Shown here: positions 1-5,214 of the stretch, piece by piece
How the letters are laid out: the number at the start of each line of letters is the position of its first letter
Position numbering within the stretch: the stretch's first letter is position 1
NCBI GenBank assembly: GCA_027371625.1
Contig: DAHXMQ010000347.1
Location: 1 to 6,402, forward strand
From: Candidatus Methanoperedentaceae archaeon
GTDB taxonomy: Archaea; Halobacteriota; Methanosarcinia; Methanosarcinales; Methanoperedenaceae
DNA length: 6,402 bases
Direction of reading: 5' to 3'
Position numbers and translations under genes: made by a program
Notes under the pieces: model-generated
The model's database searches: none
Seen by the model: only the letters and a program-made list of their open reading frames with translations
Told to the model about the DNA's origin: nothing

Positions 1-381
1 ATGGGTTCTGTTATCGGAACTGTGAAGGACACCATCGATGTATTGCGCAGCGAAGGAGAAAGCGTGGGGCTTCTCAAGGTCAGGTCGTTCAGACCATTCC
101 CTGCCGATGCCATTCGGGCTGCACTGAAGAAGGCAAAGGTAGTAATAACGCTTGATAAGAATATCTCCATAGGCAAGAACGAAGGCGCCCTTTGCACCGA
201 GGTAAAGGCGTGTCTCCACAACACCGACCTCCGGGTTCCTGTCATCGGCTTCATGCTCGGGCATGGAGGGCGAGATATTCCAATGAGCACGATTAAGAAA
301 ATAGTGAGTAAGGCAAAACTGGTGGAGAAGGGAATATTCGTTGAAAGCTCATTTGCCGACCTGAGGGAGGAATTGTTATGA
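1..381 (+). CDS. porA: Pyruvate:ferredoxin oxidoreductase alpha subunit, C-terminal part (5' end outside window)
   Basis: The last 126 residues of the alpha subunit of the four-subunit pyruvate:ferredoxin (or related 2-oxoacid) oxidoreductase, which interconverts pyruvate + CoA and acetyl-CoA + CO2 with ferredoxin as electron carrier in the cytoplasm. The fragment is the transketolase-C-like CoA-side domain: [11 protein letters not shown] at residues 24-34, a [13 protein letters not shown] stretch at about 52-64 and GHGGRDI at about 87-93, all in the order expected for PorA. Full PorA proteins are about 380-410 residues, and the ATG at base 1 falls in the middle of a conserved strand, so it is an internal Met and the true start lies upstream. 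The stop overlaps the start of porB (ATGA), so the two are co-transcribed and probably translationally coupled. Assignment to pyruvate rather than another 2-oxoacid rests mainly on the beta subunit's similarity to PorB; I am confident of the family. Confidence 0.9.
   Translation: MGSVIGTVKDTIDVLRSEGESVGLLKVRSFRPFPADAIRAALKKAKVVITLDKNISIGKNEGALCTEVKACLHNTDLRVPVIGFMLGHGGRDIPMSTIKKIVSKAKLVEKGIFVESSFADLREELL
365..371 (+). promoter_or_regulatory. Shine-Dalgarno site of porB
   Basis: GGGAGGA lies inside the last codons of porA, six bases before the porB ATG at 378. It fixes that ATG as the start and, with the ATGA overlap, indicates coupled translation of the two subunits. Confidence 0.75.
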
Positions 382-1250
382 GCCTGCTTGCACCGGGACA
401 TAGGGGATGTGCAGGGTGCTGCGATGCCCTTGCGGGAAAGTTCCTGCTCGATGCTATTGGTTCTGACTGCATAGTGGTTTCACCCACAGGCTGCCTTGAG
501 GTTTTCACAACCCCGTATCCCGAATCCGCATGGGGGGTCCCATGGATACATTCGCTGTTCGAGAATGCAGCGGCAGTGGCTTCTGGCGTGGATGCCGCGC
601 TCAAGTCGCTCGGGAAAAAGAACAACACAAAAATACTGGTAATCGGCGGCGACGGGGCTACGCTGGATATAGGCTTGCAGGCGATCTCAGGCGCTTTTGA
701 GCGCGGGCATGATTTCACCTATATCTGCGTGGATAACGAGGCGTACATGAACACAGGCATCCAGCGAAGCGGGGCTACGCCGTTGTTCGCAAGCACGACC
801 ACAAGCCCGGCGGGCAAGGTATCGTTCGGGAACCCCCAGCACAAGAAGAACATGCCGGCAATCCTTGCTGCGCATGGCTCGCCTTATGTGGCTACGGCTT
901 CTGTGGGGTATGCGCCCGATTTGATTAAGAAGATTAAAAAGGCAGCCGAGACAAAGGGCCCGACGTACGTGCATGTGCATGCGCCCTGCTGCACGGGCTG
1001 GAAGTTTGAGAGTTCAAAGACGATCGAAGTCGGGAAACTTGCAGTCGAGACTGCGATGTGGCCCCTCTACGAGATGGAGAGCGGCGCTGTTACGAACGTG
1101 AGGAAGCTCAAGAACAGGAAGCCTGTCGAGGAGTATCTCAAGGTGCAGGGAAGATTCAAGCACCTATTTACGATGCAGGGCGGCGCCGAGGAGATAAAGA
1201 AGATTCAGGCGATTGCTGACTGGAATGTGAAGCATTTCGGGCTGGAGTGA
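378..1250 (+). CDS. porB: Pyruvate:ferredoxin oxidoreductase beta subunit (TPP-binding)
   Basis: Complete 290-residue beta subunit, the normal PorB length. It binds thiamine pyrophosphate and one [4Fe-4S] cluster and passes electrons from decarboxylated pyruvate toward the ferredoxin-like delta subunit. The N-terminal GCAGC motif supplies Cys11 and Cys14; Cys39 (SPTGC) and Cys204 (HAPCCTGW, where most relatives have PCPTGW) complete the expected four cluster ligands. The TPP/Mg motif runs from GDG at 91-93 to DNEAYMNTG at 119-127. The start is fixed by a good Shine-Dalgarno and the 4-base overlap with porA. It is probably the last gene of a por operon: the next gene is on the opposite strand and a palindrome follows the stop by 8 bases. 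Its last 15 codons are duplicated at 2841-2889 beyond the ATPase gene, so the present 3' end may itself be one arm of an insertion. Confidence 0.95.
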   Translation: MSLLAPGHRGCAGCCDALAGKFLLDAIGSDCIVVSPTGCLEVFTTPYPESAWGVPWIHSLFENAAAVASGVDAALKSLGKKNNTKILVIGGDGATLDIGLQAISGAFERGHDFTYICVDNEAYMNTGIQRSGATPLFASTTTSPAGKVSFGNPQHKKNMPAILAAHGSPYVATASVGYAPDLIKKIKKAAETKGPTYVHVHAPCCTGWKFESSKTIEVGKLAVETAMWPLYEMESGAVTNVRKLKNRKPVEEYLKVQGRFKHLFTMQGGAEEIKKIQAIADWNVKHFGLE

Positions 1251-1252
1251 GC
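1202..1252 (+). repeat. Direct repeat, left copy (3' end of porB)
   Basis: The last 49 bases of porB plus two following bases. They recur at 2841-2891 in the same orientation with 49 of 51 identities; the offset between copies is 1639 bases. This copy is the intact coding one. Identity stops right after the shared GC that follows the stop codon, and on the left it fades just before base 1202. Together the copies bracket the minus-strand ATPase gene. Confidence 0.9.
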
Positions 1253-1258
1253 ACCAAT

Positions 1259-1278
1259 CCCCGTATTTAAATACGGGG
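1259..1278. terminator. Perfect 20-base palindrome between convergent genes (probable bidirectional terminator)
   Basis: CCCCGTATTTAAATACGGGG is its own reverse complement, starting 8 bases after the porB stop and ending 14 bases before the end of the ATPase gene. Its position between two convergent genes suggests a terminator for both, but there is no run of T after either arm, which weakens this. A smaller inverted repeat, CAGC-GA-GCTG, follows at 1283-1292. Alternatives are a dimeric protein binding site or the hairpin end of an IS200/IS605-type element; no tnpA or tnpB gene is present to support the latter. Confidence 0.45.
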
Positions 1279-1292
1279 TCTTCAGCGAGCTG

Positions 1293-2732
1293 TCAGAGAG
1301 AGGAAAAATCCTCCAGATCAAACACTGTAAAGCCTCTGTTCCTTAATTCCTCTTTTCGTTCAATCTTCTTTGCGATGATCCCGAAGTATTCCTTTCGGTT
1401 TGCCTTATTCCAATCGACAAAGGTTGATTTTTCTTTCAAATTTTCCATGAGCTTTTCTGCATCCTTCAATTTCAAATCCTGCCACTTGCATTCACAAAGC
1501 AGGATTTGCTTTGCTTCTTCGGAAAGGGCTATAAGGTCTATTTCCAGAGCTTTTCTCCCTGTCTCATCCCTGCCTGCTCCCCACCAGTTCCCGATCTTCG
1601 AAAAACTGGCCTGAAGCTTGTTTTTGCGGTTCAGTTCCCATAAAAATTCTTTTGATATATTCTCGAACCGCCTGCCATGATATTTTGTGATATCATTTTT
1701 AATAATATTCCGAATCTCTTCGAAATTCCCTATTTCAAAGAGCGTCAGGTTCCTATGGATATACCTGAACCAGAATGCTATAACGGGGTTGCGTATTTTA
1801 TATACACCCTTTCGCGACTTCCTTATATCCTCGGTTACAGGCACGCTCCTCTCCACAACTTCGTAAGTATCAACAAGGTCGCTGAGATACCTTGTAATGG
1901 ATGTCATGTTCAGCCCGGCATACGTGGCGATTTCATTCAGTTTTGTATGACCTGTGGCTATCGCCTCAAGAATAGTATAGTATGTGCCCTTCCTTTTTCC
2001 GAACTCCTGCCTCAAAATATCAAGAACTTCCATCCCGAAAGGCGCGTTTTCCCTGAGGAAAAAAAACTTTATAACATCAAGAAGCGGCTTTCTTTCAAGT
2101 TCAAAATCCTCTATGGCGACATAGTATTTGGGCATACCCCCGAACACCGAATAGAATTCGACCGCATCCTCCTCTTTCGAGTAGCCCAGTGCTGAAAGCA
2201 TCTCCCTTGTGTGCTTGTAAGACAGAGGCAGGAGCTTTATTTTTGTTTTTATTCTCCCGTATAAAGGAGCTTTCATGTTCTCAAATGTTTTTTTGATAAG
2301 ACCTATGATTGAACCAAGGAAAATGAAATGAATCGGAATGTTTTTGTTTTCGTCAAATTTCTTTTGCAGCATTGAAAAAATTGCCGGGTATATATCGCGG
2401 AAGTTCTGGAACTCGTCAAAAACTATAACCATGATTCTGCATCTTTCGAATAATACGTCGATGAACTTTTCCCAGGTATCGACGCTCGCAAGGGTATCTA
2501 TGATTTCCCGCCTTTTCAGTTCTTCTTCAAATTCGCCAAGTAGGGCTTTGGAGGTCTTGTTGTCATAAACGAAAAAATAGAGCGATGGTTTGTTCTTCAT
2601 GAATTCCTTGACAAGCTCTGTTTTCCCCACTCGCCTCATGCCGTAGATGACTGTGGAGAAGAGGCGGTTTTTTGAGAGGACGTAGCTGGATTCGAGTTCC
2701 TTGAGTTCGGAGCTTCGATTGATGAATTTCAT
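1293..2732 (-). CDS. Archaeal ATPase with winged helix and C-terminal DUF234-like nuclease domain
   Basis: A 479-residue protein of the archaeal AAA/STAND-like ATPase group (COG1672 type). In order: Walker A GMRRVGKT at 31-38; Walker B with Asp106-Glu107 in IVFDEFQ; a sensor-like strand ending LGS at 139-141; GGMPKYY at 198-204, typical of this family; a winged helix-turn-helix at about 250-300 (LNEIATYAGLNMTSITRYL); and a C-terminal PD-(D/E)XK-like core with E397-x-D399 and E414-x-K416 (EID then ECK), as in DUF234. The length fits the family. The cellular role of these proteins is not established; nucleotide switch, DNA binding and possible DNA cleavage are inferred from the domains, and a defence or mobile-element role is plausible. 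The ATG at 2732 has no Shine-Dalgarno but has a TATA-like box 32-42 bases upstream, suggesting a leaderless or short-leader transcript. GC content is lower than porB, and the gene lies between two copies of the porB 3' end, consistent with acquisition. Confidence 0.88.
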   Translation of the reverse strand: MKFINRSSELKELESSYVLSKNRLFSTVIYGMRRVGKTELVKEFMKNKPSLYFFVYDNKTSKALLGEFEEELKRREIIDTLASVDTWEKFIDVLFERCRIMVIVFDEFQNFRDIYPAIFSMLQKKFDENKNIPIHFIFLGSIIGLIKKTFENMKAPLYGRIKTKIKLLPLSYKHTREMLSALGYSKEEDAVEFYSVFGGMPKYYVAIEDFELERKPLLDVIKFFFLRENAPFGMEVLDILRQEFGKRKGTYYTILEAIATGHTKLNEIATYAGLNMTSITRYLSDLVDTYEVVERSVPVTEDIRKSRKGVYKIRNPVIAFWFRYIHRNLTLFEIGNFEEIRNIIKNDITKYHGRRFENISKEFLWELNRKNKLQASFSKIGNWWGAGRDETGRKALEIDLIALSEEAKQILLCECKWQDLKLKDAEKLMENLKEKSTFVDWNKANRKEYFGIIAKKIERKEELRNRGFTVFDLEDFSSL

Positions 2733-2734
2733 AG

Positions 2735-2760
2735 TATTCAGTTAGTGTATTATTCAGTTA
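2735..2760 (-). repeat. Tandem direct repeats TAACTGAATA upstream of ATPase start (possible operator)
   Basis: On the minus strand TAACTGAATA occurs twice, at 2751-2760 and 2735-2744, separated by 6 bases and ending 2 bases before the ATG. Spacing start to start is 16 bases. They lie between the TATA-like box and the start codon, where a repressor could block transcription. Regulation, perhaps by the protein's own winged helix, is only inferred. Confidence 0.45.
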
Positions 2761-2763
2761 ATG

Positions 2764-2774
2764 AATATAAAGTT
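2764..2774 (-). promoter_or_regulatory. Candidate TATA box of ATPase gene
   Basis: Reading the minus strand, ACTTTATATTC is centred about 37 bases before the ATG at 2732. With the archaeal spacing of about 26 bases from TATA to transcription start, the leader would be about 10 bases, which fits the lack of a ribosome binding site. Confidence 0.5.
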
Positions 2775-2840
2775 TATCCAGATGAGGGGCGAAATGAGGG
2801 TTTCATGCCAGCTTTCAAGGGATTCCGCTTTGAATAGAAG

Positions 2841-2889
2841 GATTCAGGCGATTGCGGACTAGAATGTGAAGCATTTCGGGCTGGAGTGA
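2841..2889 (+). pseudogene. Remnant of porB 3' end (duplicated last 15 codons, one now TAG)
   Basis: This stretch matches porB bases 1202-1250, keeping the frame and the TGA stop. There are two differences: a silent GCT to GCG change at codon 280 and TGG to TAG at codon 282 (2860-2862), so the copy reads [18 protein letters not shown]. No porB-like sequence precedes 2841, so it cannot be a gene. The most economical reading is that it is a leftover of an insertion or partial duplication event, drifting without selection. A T-rich tract follows it, as would be expected of an original gene end. Confidence 0.88.
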
Positions 2890-2891
2890 GC
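2841..2891 (+). repeat. Direct repeat, right copy (porB 3' end)
   Basis: Right arm matching 1202-1252 with 49 of 51 identities. With the left copy it delimits a unit of 1639 bases (one repeat plus 1588 bases) that contains only the ATPase gene and its promoter. No integrase or transposase is visible within the unit. Confidence 0.9.
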
Positions 2892-2896
2892 GCAGG

Positions 2897-2921
2897 TTCC
2901 GTTTGTTTTTTGTATTTTAGG
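2897..2921 (+). terminator. T-rich tract after the porB remnant (candidate original porB terminator)
   Basis: Eight bases past the remnant stop codon, the plus strand carries several clustered T runs, including TTTTTT and TTTT. Archaeal RNA polymerase often terminates at oligo-T without a hairpin. Since the intact porB lacks such a tract, this may be the terminator that once followed porB. The minus-strand HEPN gene ends at 2938, so the tract is also just beyond that gene. Confidence 0.35.
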
Positions 2922-2937
2922 TTCTCGTAATGACATC

Positions 2938-3324
2938 TTATAGCATCTCTTTTTTCTCCAAATAGCCAGCAATCTTTTTCACGAAGTTTTTTCCATTTTC
3001 AAACATTTCTAATGCCTCAGCTTCGGAAATCACAAATGTGTATTCGTAATCACCTAACTGTCTTTTTTCAAATGCGCGGCTAAGTTCTTTACTCATATCT
3101 TTCGGAAAAATGCCGGTTTTGATAAAACGCTCTCCAAAAACGGATATTACACCTTTGTGTGTGGAAACAGTAATGTCCTCTGTAAGCAGCAGCGCTTCGA
3201 CCGAGTAAAACATGGCATAATAGACTCTGGAAACAGAGGATTCATAGTCCCTAGATTTTAAGAGAATTTCAGCGCTTTCGAGGTATTTTCTCGCCCTTGT
3301 AAAAAGCGACTCTACCTCTTTCAT
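2938..3324 (-). CDS. HEPN domain protein (UPF0332/COG1895-like), partner of an MNT protein
   Basis: A 128-residue all-helical HEPN protein. Family signs: an N-terminal helix with repeated Ala/Leu (ARKYLESAEILL), SRVYYAMFYSVEALLL at 32-47, the THKGVI segment at 55-60, FGERFIKTG at 63-71 and KRQLGDYEY at 87-95. In HEPN ribonucleases the catalytic motif is R-x4-6-H; here Arg88 is followed by GDY with Tyr93 and no His, as I recall for the UPF0332 branch, so RNase activity cannot be assumed. The start ATG overlaps the MNT stop by 4 bases (ATGA), so the pair is one operon, the layout of archaeal HEPN/MNT toxin-antitoxin modules, in which the MNT enzyme may nucleotidylate the HEPN protein. A toxin role here is inferred from the pairing. 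Confidence 0.85.
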   Translation of the reverse strand: MKEVESLFTRARKYLESAEILLKSRDYESSVSRVYYAMFYSVEALLLTEDITVSTHKGVISVFGERFIKTGIFPKDMSKELSRAFEKRQLGDYEYTFVISEAEALEMFENGKNFVKKIAGYLEKKEML

Positions 3325-3641
3325 GCCAGTATGCCTTCTTTATGTATGTTTAACAAGAGAGGACTTTTAACCGTCATGTACTTTTTTTCAGATACGGGAT
3401 ATACGGAGATTAAGGCATTATATTTTAGTTGGAGGTCTGTGATTATGTCTATCATTCTGTCGATTTCTCGTCCTGCATTGACCTCTCCTTCAAGCAATAC
3501 AGCAAGGTCGATGTCAGAGTGTTCTTTTGCCTTACCTCTTGCCCATGAACCGTATAGAATGATATTTTTCAGCTTATTTCCGTAAAGTTTTTTGAGGGCT
3601 GTTTTGAATTCTTCGAGGACTGGTTTGATGTTTTCGTGCAT
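3321..3641 (-). CDS. MNT-type minimal nucleotidyltransferase (putative antitoxin)
   Basis: A small nucleotidyltransferase-fold protein, 106 residues from the ATG at 3641. It carries the family signature GSWARGKAKEHSDIDLAV: Gly-Ser for phosphate binding, then Asp-x-Asp metal ligands (residues 43 and 45 from this start). The frame can be extended to a TTG at 3686 (121 residues), but the added 15 residues cover AT-rich promoter-like sequence and relatives begin with a short helix just like MHENIKPVLEEF, so I prefer the ATG. No Shine-Dalgarno precedes it. It is first of a two-gene operon with the HEPN gene (4-base overlap). In characterised MNT/HEPN pairs the MNT protein neutralises HEPN by adding AMP or by binding; that function is family knowledge, not shown here. 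Confidence 0.85.
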   Translation of the reverse strand: MHENIKPVLEEFKTALKKLYGNKLKNIILYGSWARGKAKEHSDIDLAVLLEGEVNAGREIDRMIDIITDLQLKYNALISVYPVSEKKYMTVKSPLLLNIHKEGILA

Positions 3642-3661
3642 GGTATTATATATTGTTCTTG

Positions 3662-3671
3662 GGATTTTTAA
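3662..3671 (-). promoter_or_regulatory. Candidate TATA box of the MNT-HEPN operon
   Basis: On the minus strand ATTAAAAATC is centred about 26 bases before the ATG at 3641, which would give a leaderless mRNA. A second AT-rich element, AATATATAATA at 3644-3654, looks more TATA-like but lies only 3 bases before the ATG, too close for this start. Both would be inside the gene if the TTG at 3686 were used. Confidence 0.3.
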
Positions 3672-3742
3672 TGCTTTGTATTTCAAGTATCAGTTTTATG
3701 ATTACATTAGGGAAAGGAGCGCTGGCATGAGGACTGACAAAT

Positions 3743-5107
3743 TCATACATTTTTTAAATTCATCATCACATCTAATCTGCTAAGGAGTTCATCTATTTTC
3801 TTAAGATAGACTTCCGTATAGCTTGTTGTATCTTCAGTTTTTCTAATTTCACTTTCCCCAATTCTTTCGAATACTTCGGCTGCCTGCTGTGCTACGTCTG
3901 CTGCTTTTATATGATCGTTCTCAGCAGCTACTTTCCCCATCTCTTTAAGCGAAAGGCTTACATCGGGTATTTCGCTTACGAGTTTATACTCTGTGAGAAC
4001 TCTTCCAATCCTTATAATTGAAATTACTATCTCTTCTGTTGCCACTTTGAGCTTTTGCTTAGCCGCCACTTCTCCAATTAACTTGAGAGATGATACGGTT
4101 TCCATTGCCACGATTTCAAGTCTTTGTTCAATTGCAGTTTTTCCAATATCTCTAAACGATTTTGCCACCCCTATTGTTGCACCTTCTAGTTTATGTTTTG
4201 CGGCAGAACCTCCTACTCGCATTAGGGAAACTGTTGCAAAAAATGCTGCACCCTCTAGTTTTTGTTCAACAGTAACTATTCCTATTTTAGTCATGTTGTC
4301 TATCGCTATCCAAGTAGATTCATCATTATATTTACTTGCAGATAGTTCACCGAATCTTAAAAGATGAACAAAAAGATGTTGTAATATTTTTTCTTCTTCG
4401 TTCTTCTCAATATTTTCATTTCTTAATATATACTCAGCATGTTTTCTGACAGCTCCTAATCCATCTCTTATAGTTTCAATATCATATTTCATCAAAGCTA
4501 TGCGCACTATGTCAATAATAGGCTGAGTAGGGTCTTTTTCAACATTTATTTCTCCCCAACGGTCACTCGCATTGGCAGATAGAATACTTTCTTTTGTTAT
4601 TCCTTCTGCAAGCATATTAATCACTGTAGAAGGTTTCAGCATCTCAAGCGTCTTCCAAATATACGGCACCATCGCCACAAACGCAAACACCCCAAGATAA
4701 TAAGAAAACGCAACTTGCCCCTCAAGATTCGACAAACTATTCACCTGCGGATTCGCCCTCTCAATCATCTTCAGCACACCCAGCCCATAAAAAATCGCGA
4801 CCCCGTAAATCCCCATCAGTATCCACAAATCCGGCGTCCTCCTGAACACCTCGATCACCCTCGCCGAATACGAAGACGCCGCAAGCTGGACAGCCACAAG
4901 GCTCAGCGTCACCACAAGCGCCACGATAGCAGCCTCGCCCTGCACAAGCGCGCTGAGCATGTATCGGGCGCTGTCAACATCGGTATGCAGGAAGCCAAGG
5001 TAAGAGAAAATGATGTGTAAAATTATGATTACCGCGGCGCCGAGGCTGGAATATCGAGTCAGGCGGCGCAGCCAGAGGCATGTGTCCTTTGATAATTTAA
5101 TTTGCAT
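3743..5107 (-). CDS. Membrane protein: four-helix DUF2254-like N-terminus plus seven 23-residue repeats
   Basis: A 454-residue protein of unknown function. Four hydrophobic segments at about 20-40, 59-77, 95-113 and 132-151 make up the N-terminal domain; the stretch ALVVTLSLVAVQLAASSYSARVI resembles the ITLVALQLASSQFSPR-type signature of DUF2254 membrane proteins. After a charged linker, residues 253-416 hold six units of exactly 23 residues and a seventh of 26, each starting at Gly (253, 276, 299, 322, 345, 368, 391), consensus G-x-x-A-A-x-x-K-L-E-x-A, then S-L-x-x-I near the end. They look like paired short helices, perhaps a solenoid for protein contacts. The tail (from 417) is charged and helical. 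DNA for residues 1 to about 162 is about 52% GC; the rest is about 35%. The ATG at 5107 lacks a Shine-Dalgarno but has a TATA-like box upstream. It is divergent from the cupredoxin gene; a sensor or scaffold role is only a guess. Confidence 0.8.
   Translation of the reverse strand: MQIKLSKDTCLWLRRLTRYSSLGAAVIIILHIIFSYLGFLHTDVDSARYMLSALVQGEAAIVALVVTLSLVAVQLAASSYSARVIEVFRRTPDLWILMGIYGVAIFYGLGVLKMIERANPQVNSLSNLEGQVAFSYYLGVFAFVAMVPYIWKTLEMLKPSTVINMLAEGITKESILSANASDRWGEINVEKDPTQPIIDIVRIALMKYDIETIRDGLGAVRKHAEYILRNENIEKNEEEKILQHLFVHLLRFGELSASKYNDESTWIAIDNMTKIGIVTVEQKLEGAAFFATVSLMRVGGSAAKHKLEGATIGVAKSFRDIGKTAIEQRLEIVAMETVSSLKLIGEVAAKQKLKVATEEIVISIIRIGRVLTEYKLVSEIPDVSLSLKEMGKVAAENDHIKAADVAQQAAEVFERIGESEIRKTEDTTSYTEVYLKKIDELLSRLDVMMNLKNV
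3860..4351 (-). repeat. 69-base tandem repeats encoding 23-residue units
   Basis: The repeat region of the membrane protein. At DNA level neighbouring units are still recognisable: a 21-base stretch beginning at 4178 recurs 69 bases later at 4247 with 18 of 21 matches, covering the KLEGA codons. The last unit (near 3860-3937) is 78 bases. This suggests growth by tandem duplication, some of it fairly recent. Confidence 0.8.
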
Positions 5108-5133
5108 AACAAAGAATATAGACAGTTGGGAAA

Positions 5134-5143
5134 CGTATAAAAC
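5134..5143 (-). promoter_or_regulatory. Candidate TATA box of the membrane protein gene
   Basis: Minus-strand GTTTTATACG is centred about 32 bases before the ATG at 5107, giving a predicted leader of a few bases. A closer AT-rich element (CTATATTC, about 5114-5121) is too near for a standard archaeal promoter. Confidence 0.4.
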
Positions 5144-5170
5144 TATTGAAAAAAATGCACCATCCCAAAA

Positions 5171-5182
5171 TCATATATATCA
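5171..5182 (+). promoter_or_regulatory. Candidate TATA box of the cupredoxin gene
   Basis: TCATATATATCA lies about 39 bases before the ATG at 5215. A start about 26 bases downstream of its centre would fall near 5202, just leaving room for the Shine-Dalgarno. The 107-base gap to the membrane protein gene holds divergent promoters. Confidence 0.4.
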
Positions 5183-5200
5183 TGCTCTCCATAATTCTTT

Positions 5201-5210
5201 AAGGGAGGTT
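5201..5210 (+). promoter_or_regulatory. Strong Shine-Dalgarno of the cupredoxin gene
   Basis: AAGGGAGGTT, with GGAGGT five bases before the ATG at 5215. It is near-perfectly complementary to the 16S rRNA 3' end and sets the start. The ATPase and membrane protein genes in the window have no comparable site. Confidence 0.8.
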
Positions 5211-5214
5211 AAAA

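Noticed and set aside
293..980. Long minus-strand open frames opposite porB (293-718 and 687-980)
   Set aside because: porB has clear motifs over its full length; these frames have Cys/Arg/Ser-rich shadow composition and no recognisable domain or ribosome binding site.
1677..2195. Plus-strand open frame of 172 codons opposite the ATPase gene
   Set aside because: It lies antisense to a region of the ATPase with conserved family motifs and winged helix; its translation shows no domain.
2860..2862. TAG in the porB remnant read as pyrrolysine
   Set aside because: The segment has no start or upstream coding sequence and corresponds to a Trp codon in porB, so it is a decayed copy and not a Pyl gene.
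1251..2940. A complete insertion sequence or integrase-bearing element
   Set aside because: No transposase or integrase frame and no terminal inverted repeats were found; only the long direct repeat supports insertion.
2811..3330. TTTCATGCCAG shared near 2811 and 3320, with a similar inverse copy near 3721
   Set aside because: An 11-base match is expected by chance in a window this size and the flanks do not agree.
3642..3686. TTG-start extension of the MNT gene to 3686
   Set aside because: It adds 15 residues not expected in the family, uses a rare start and covers promoter-like AT-rich DNA; kept only as an alternative.
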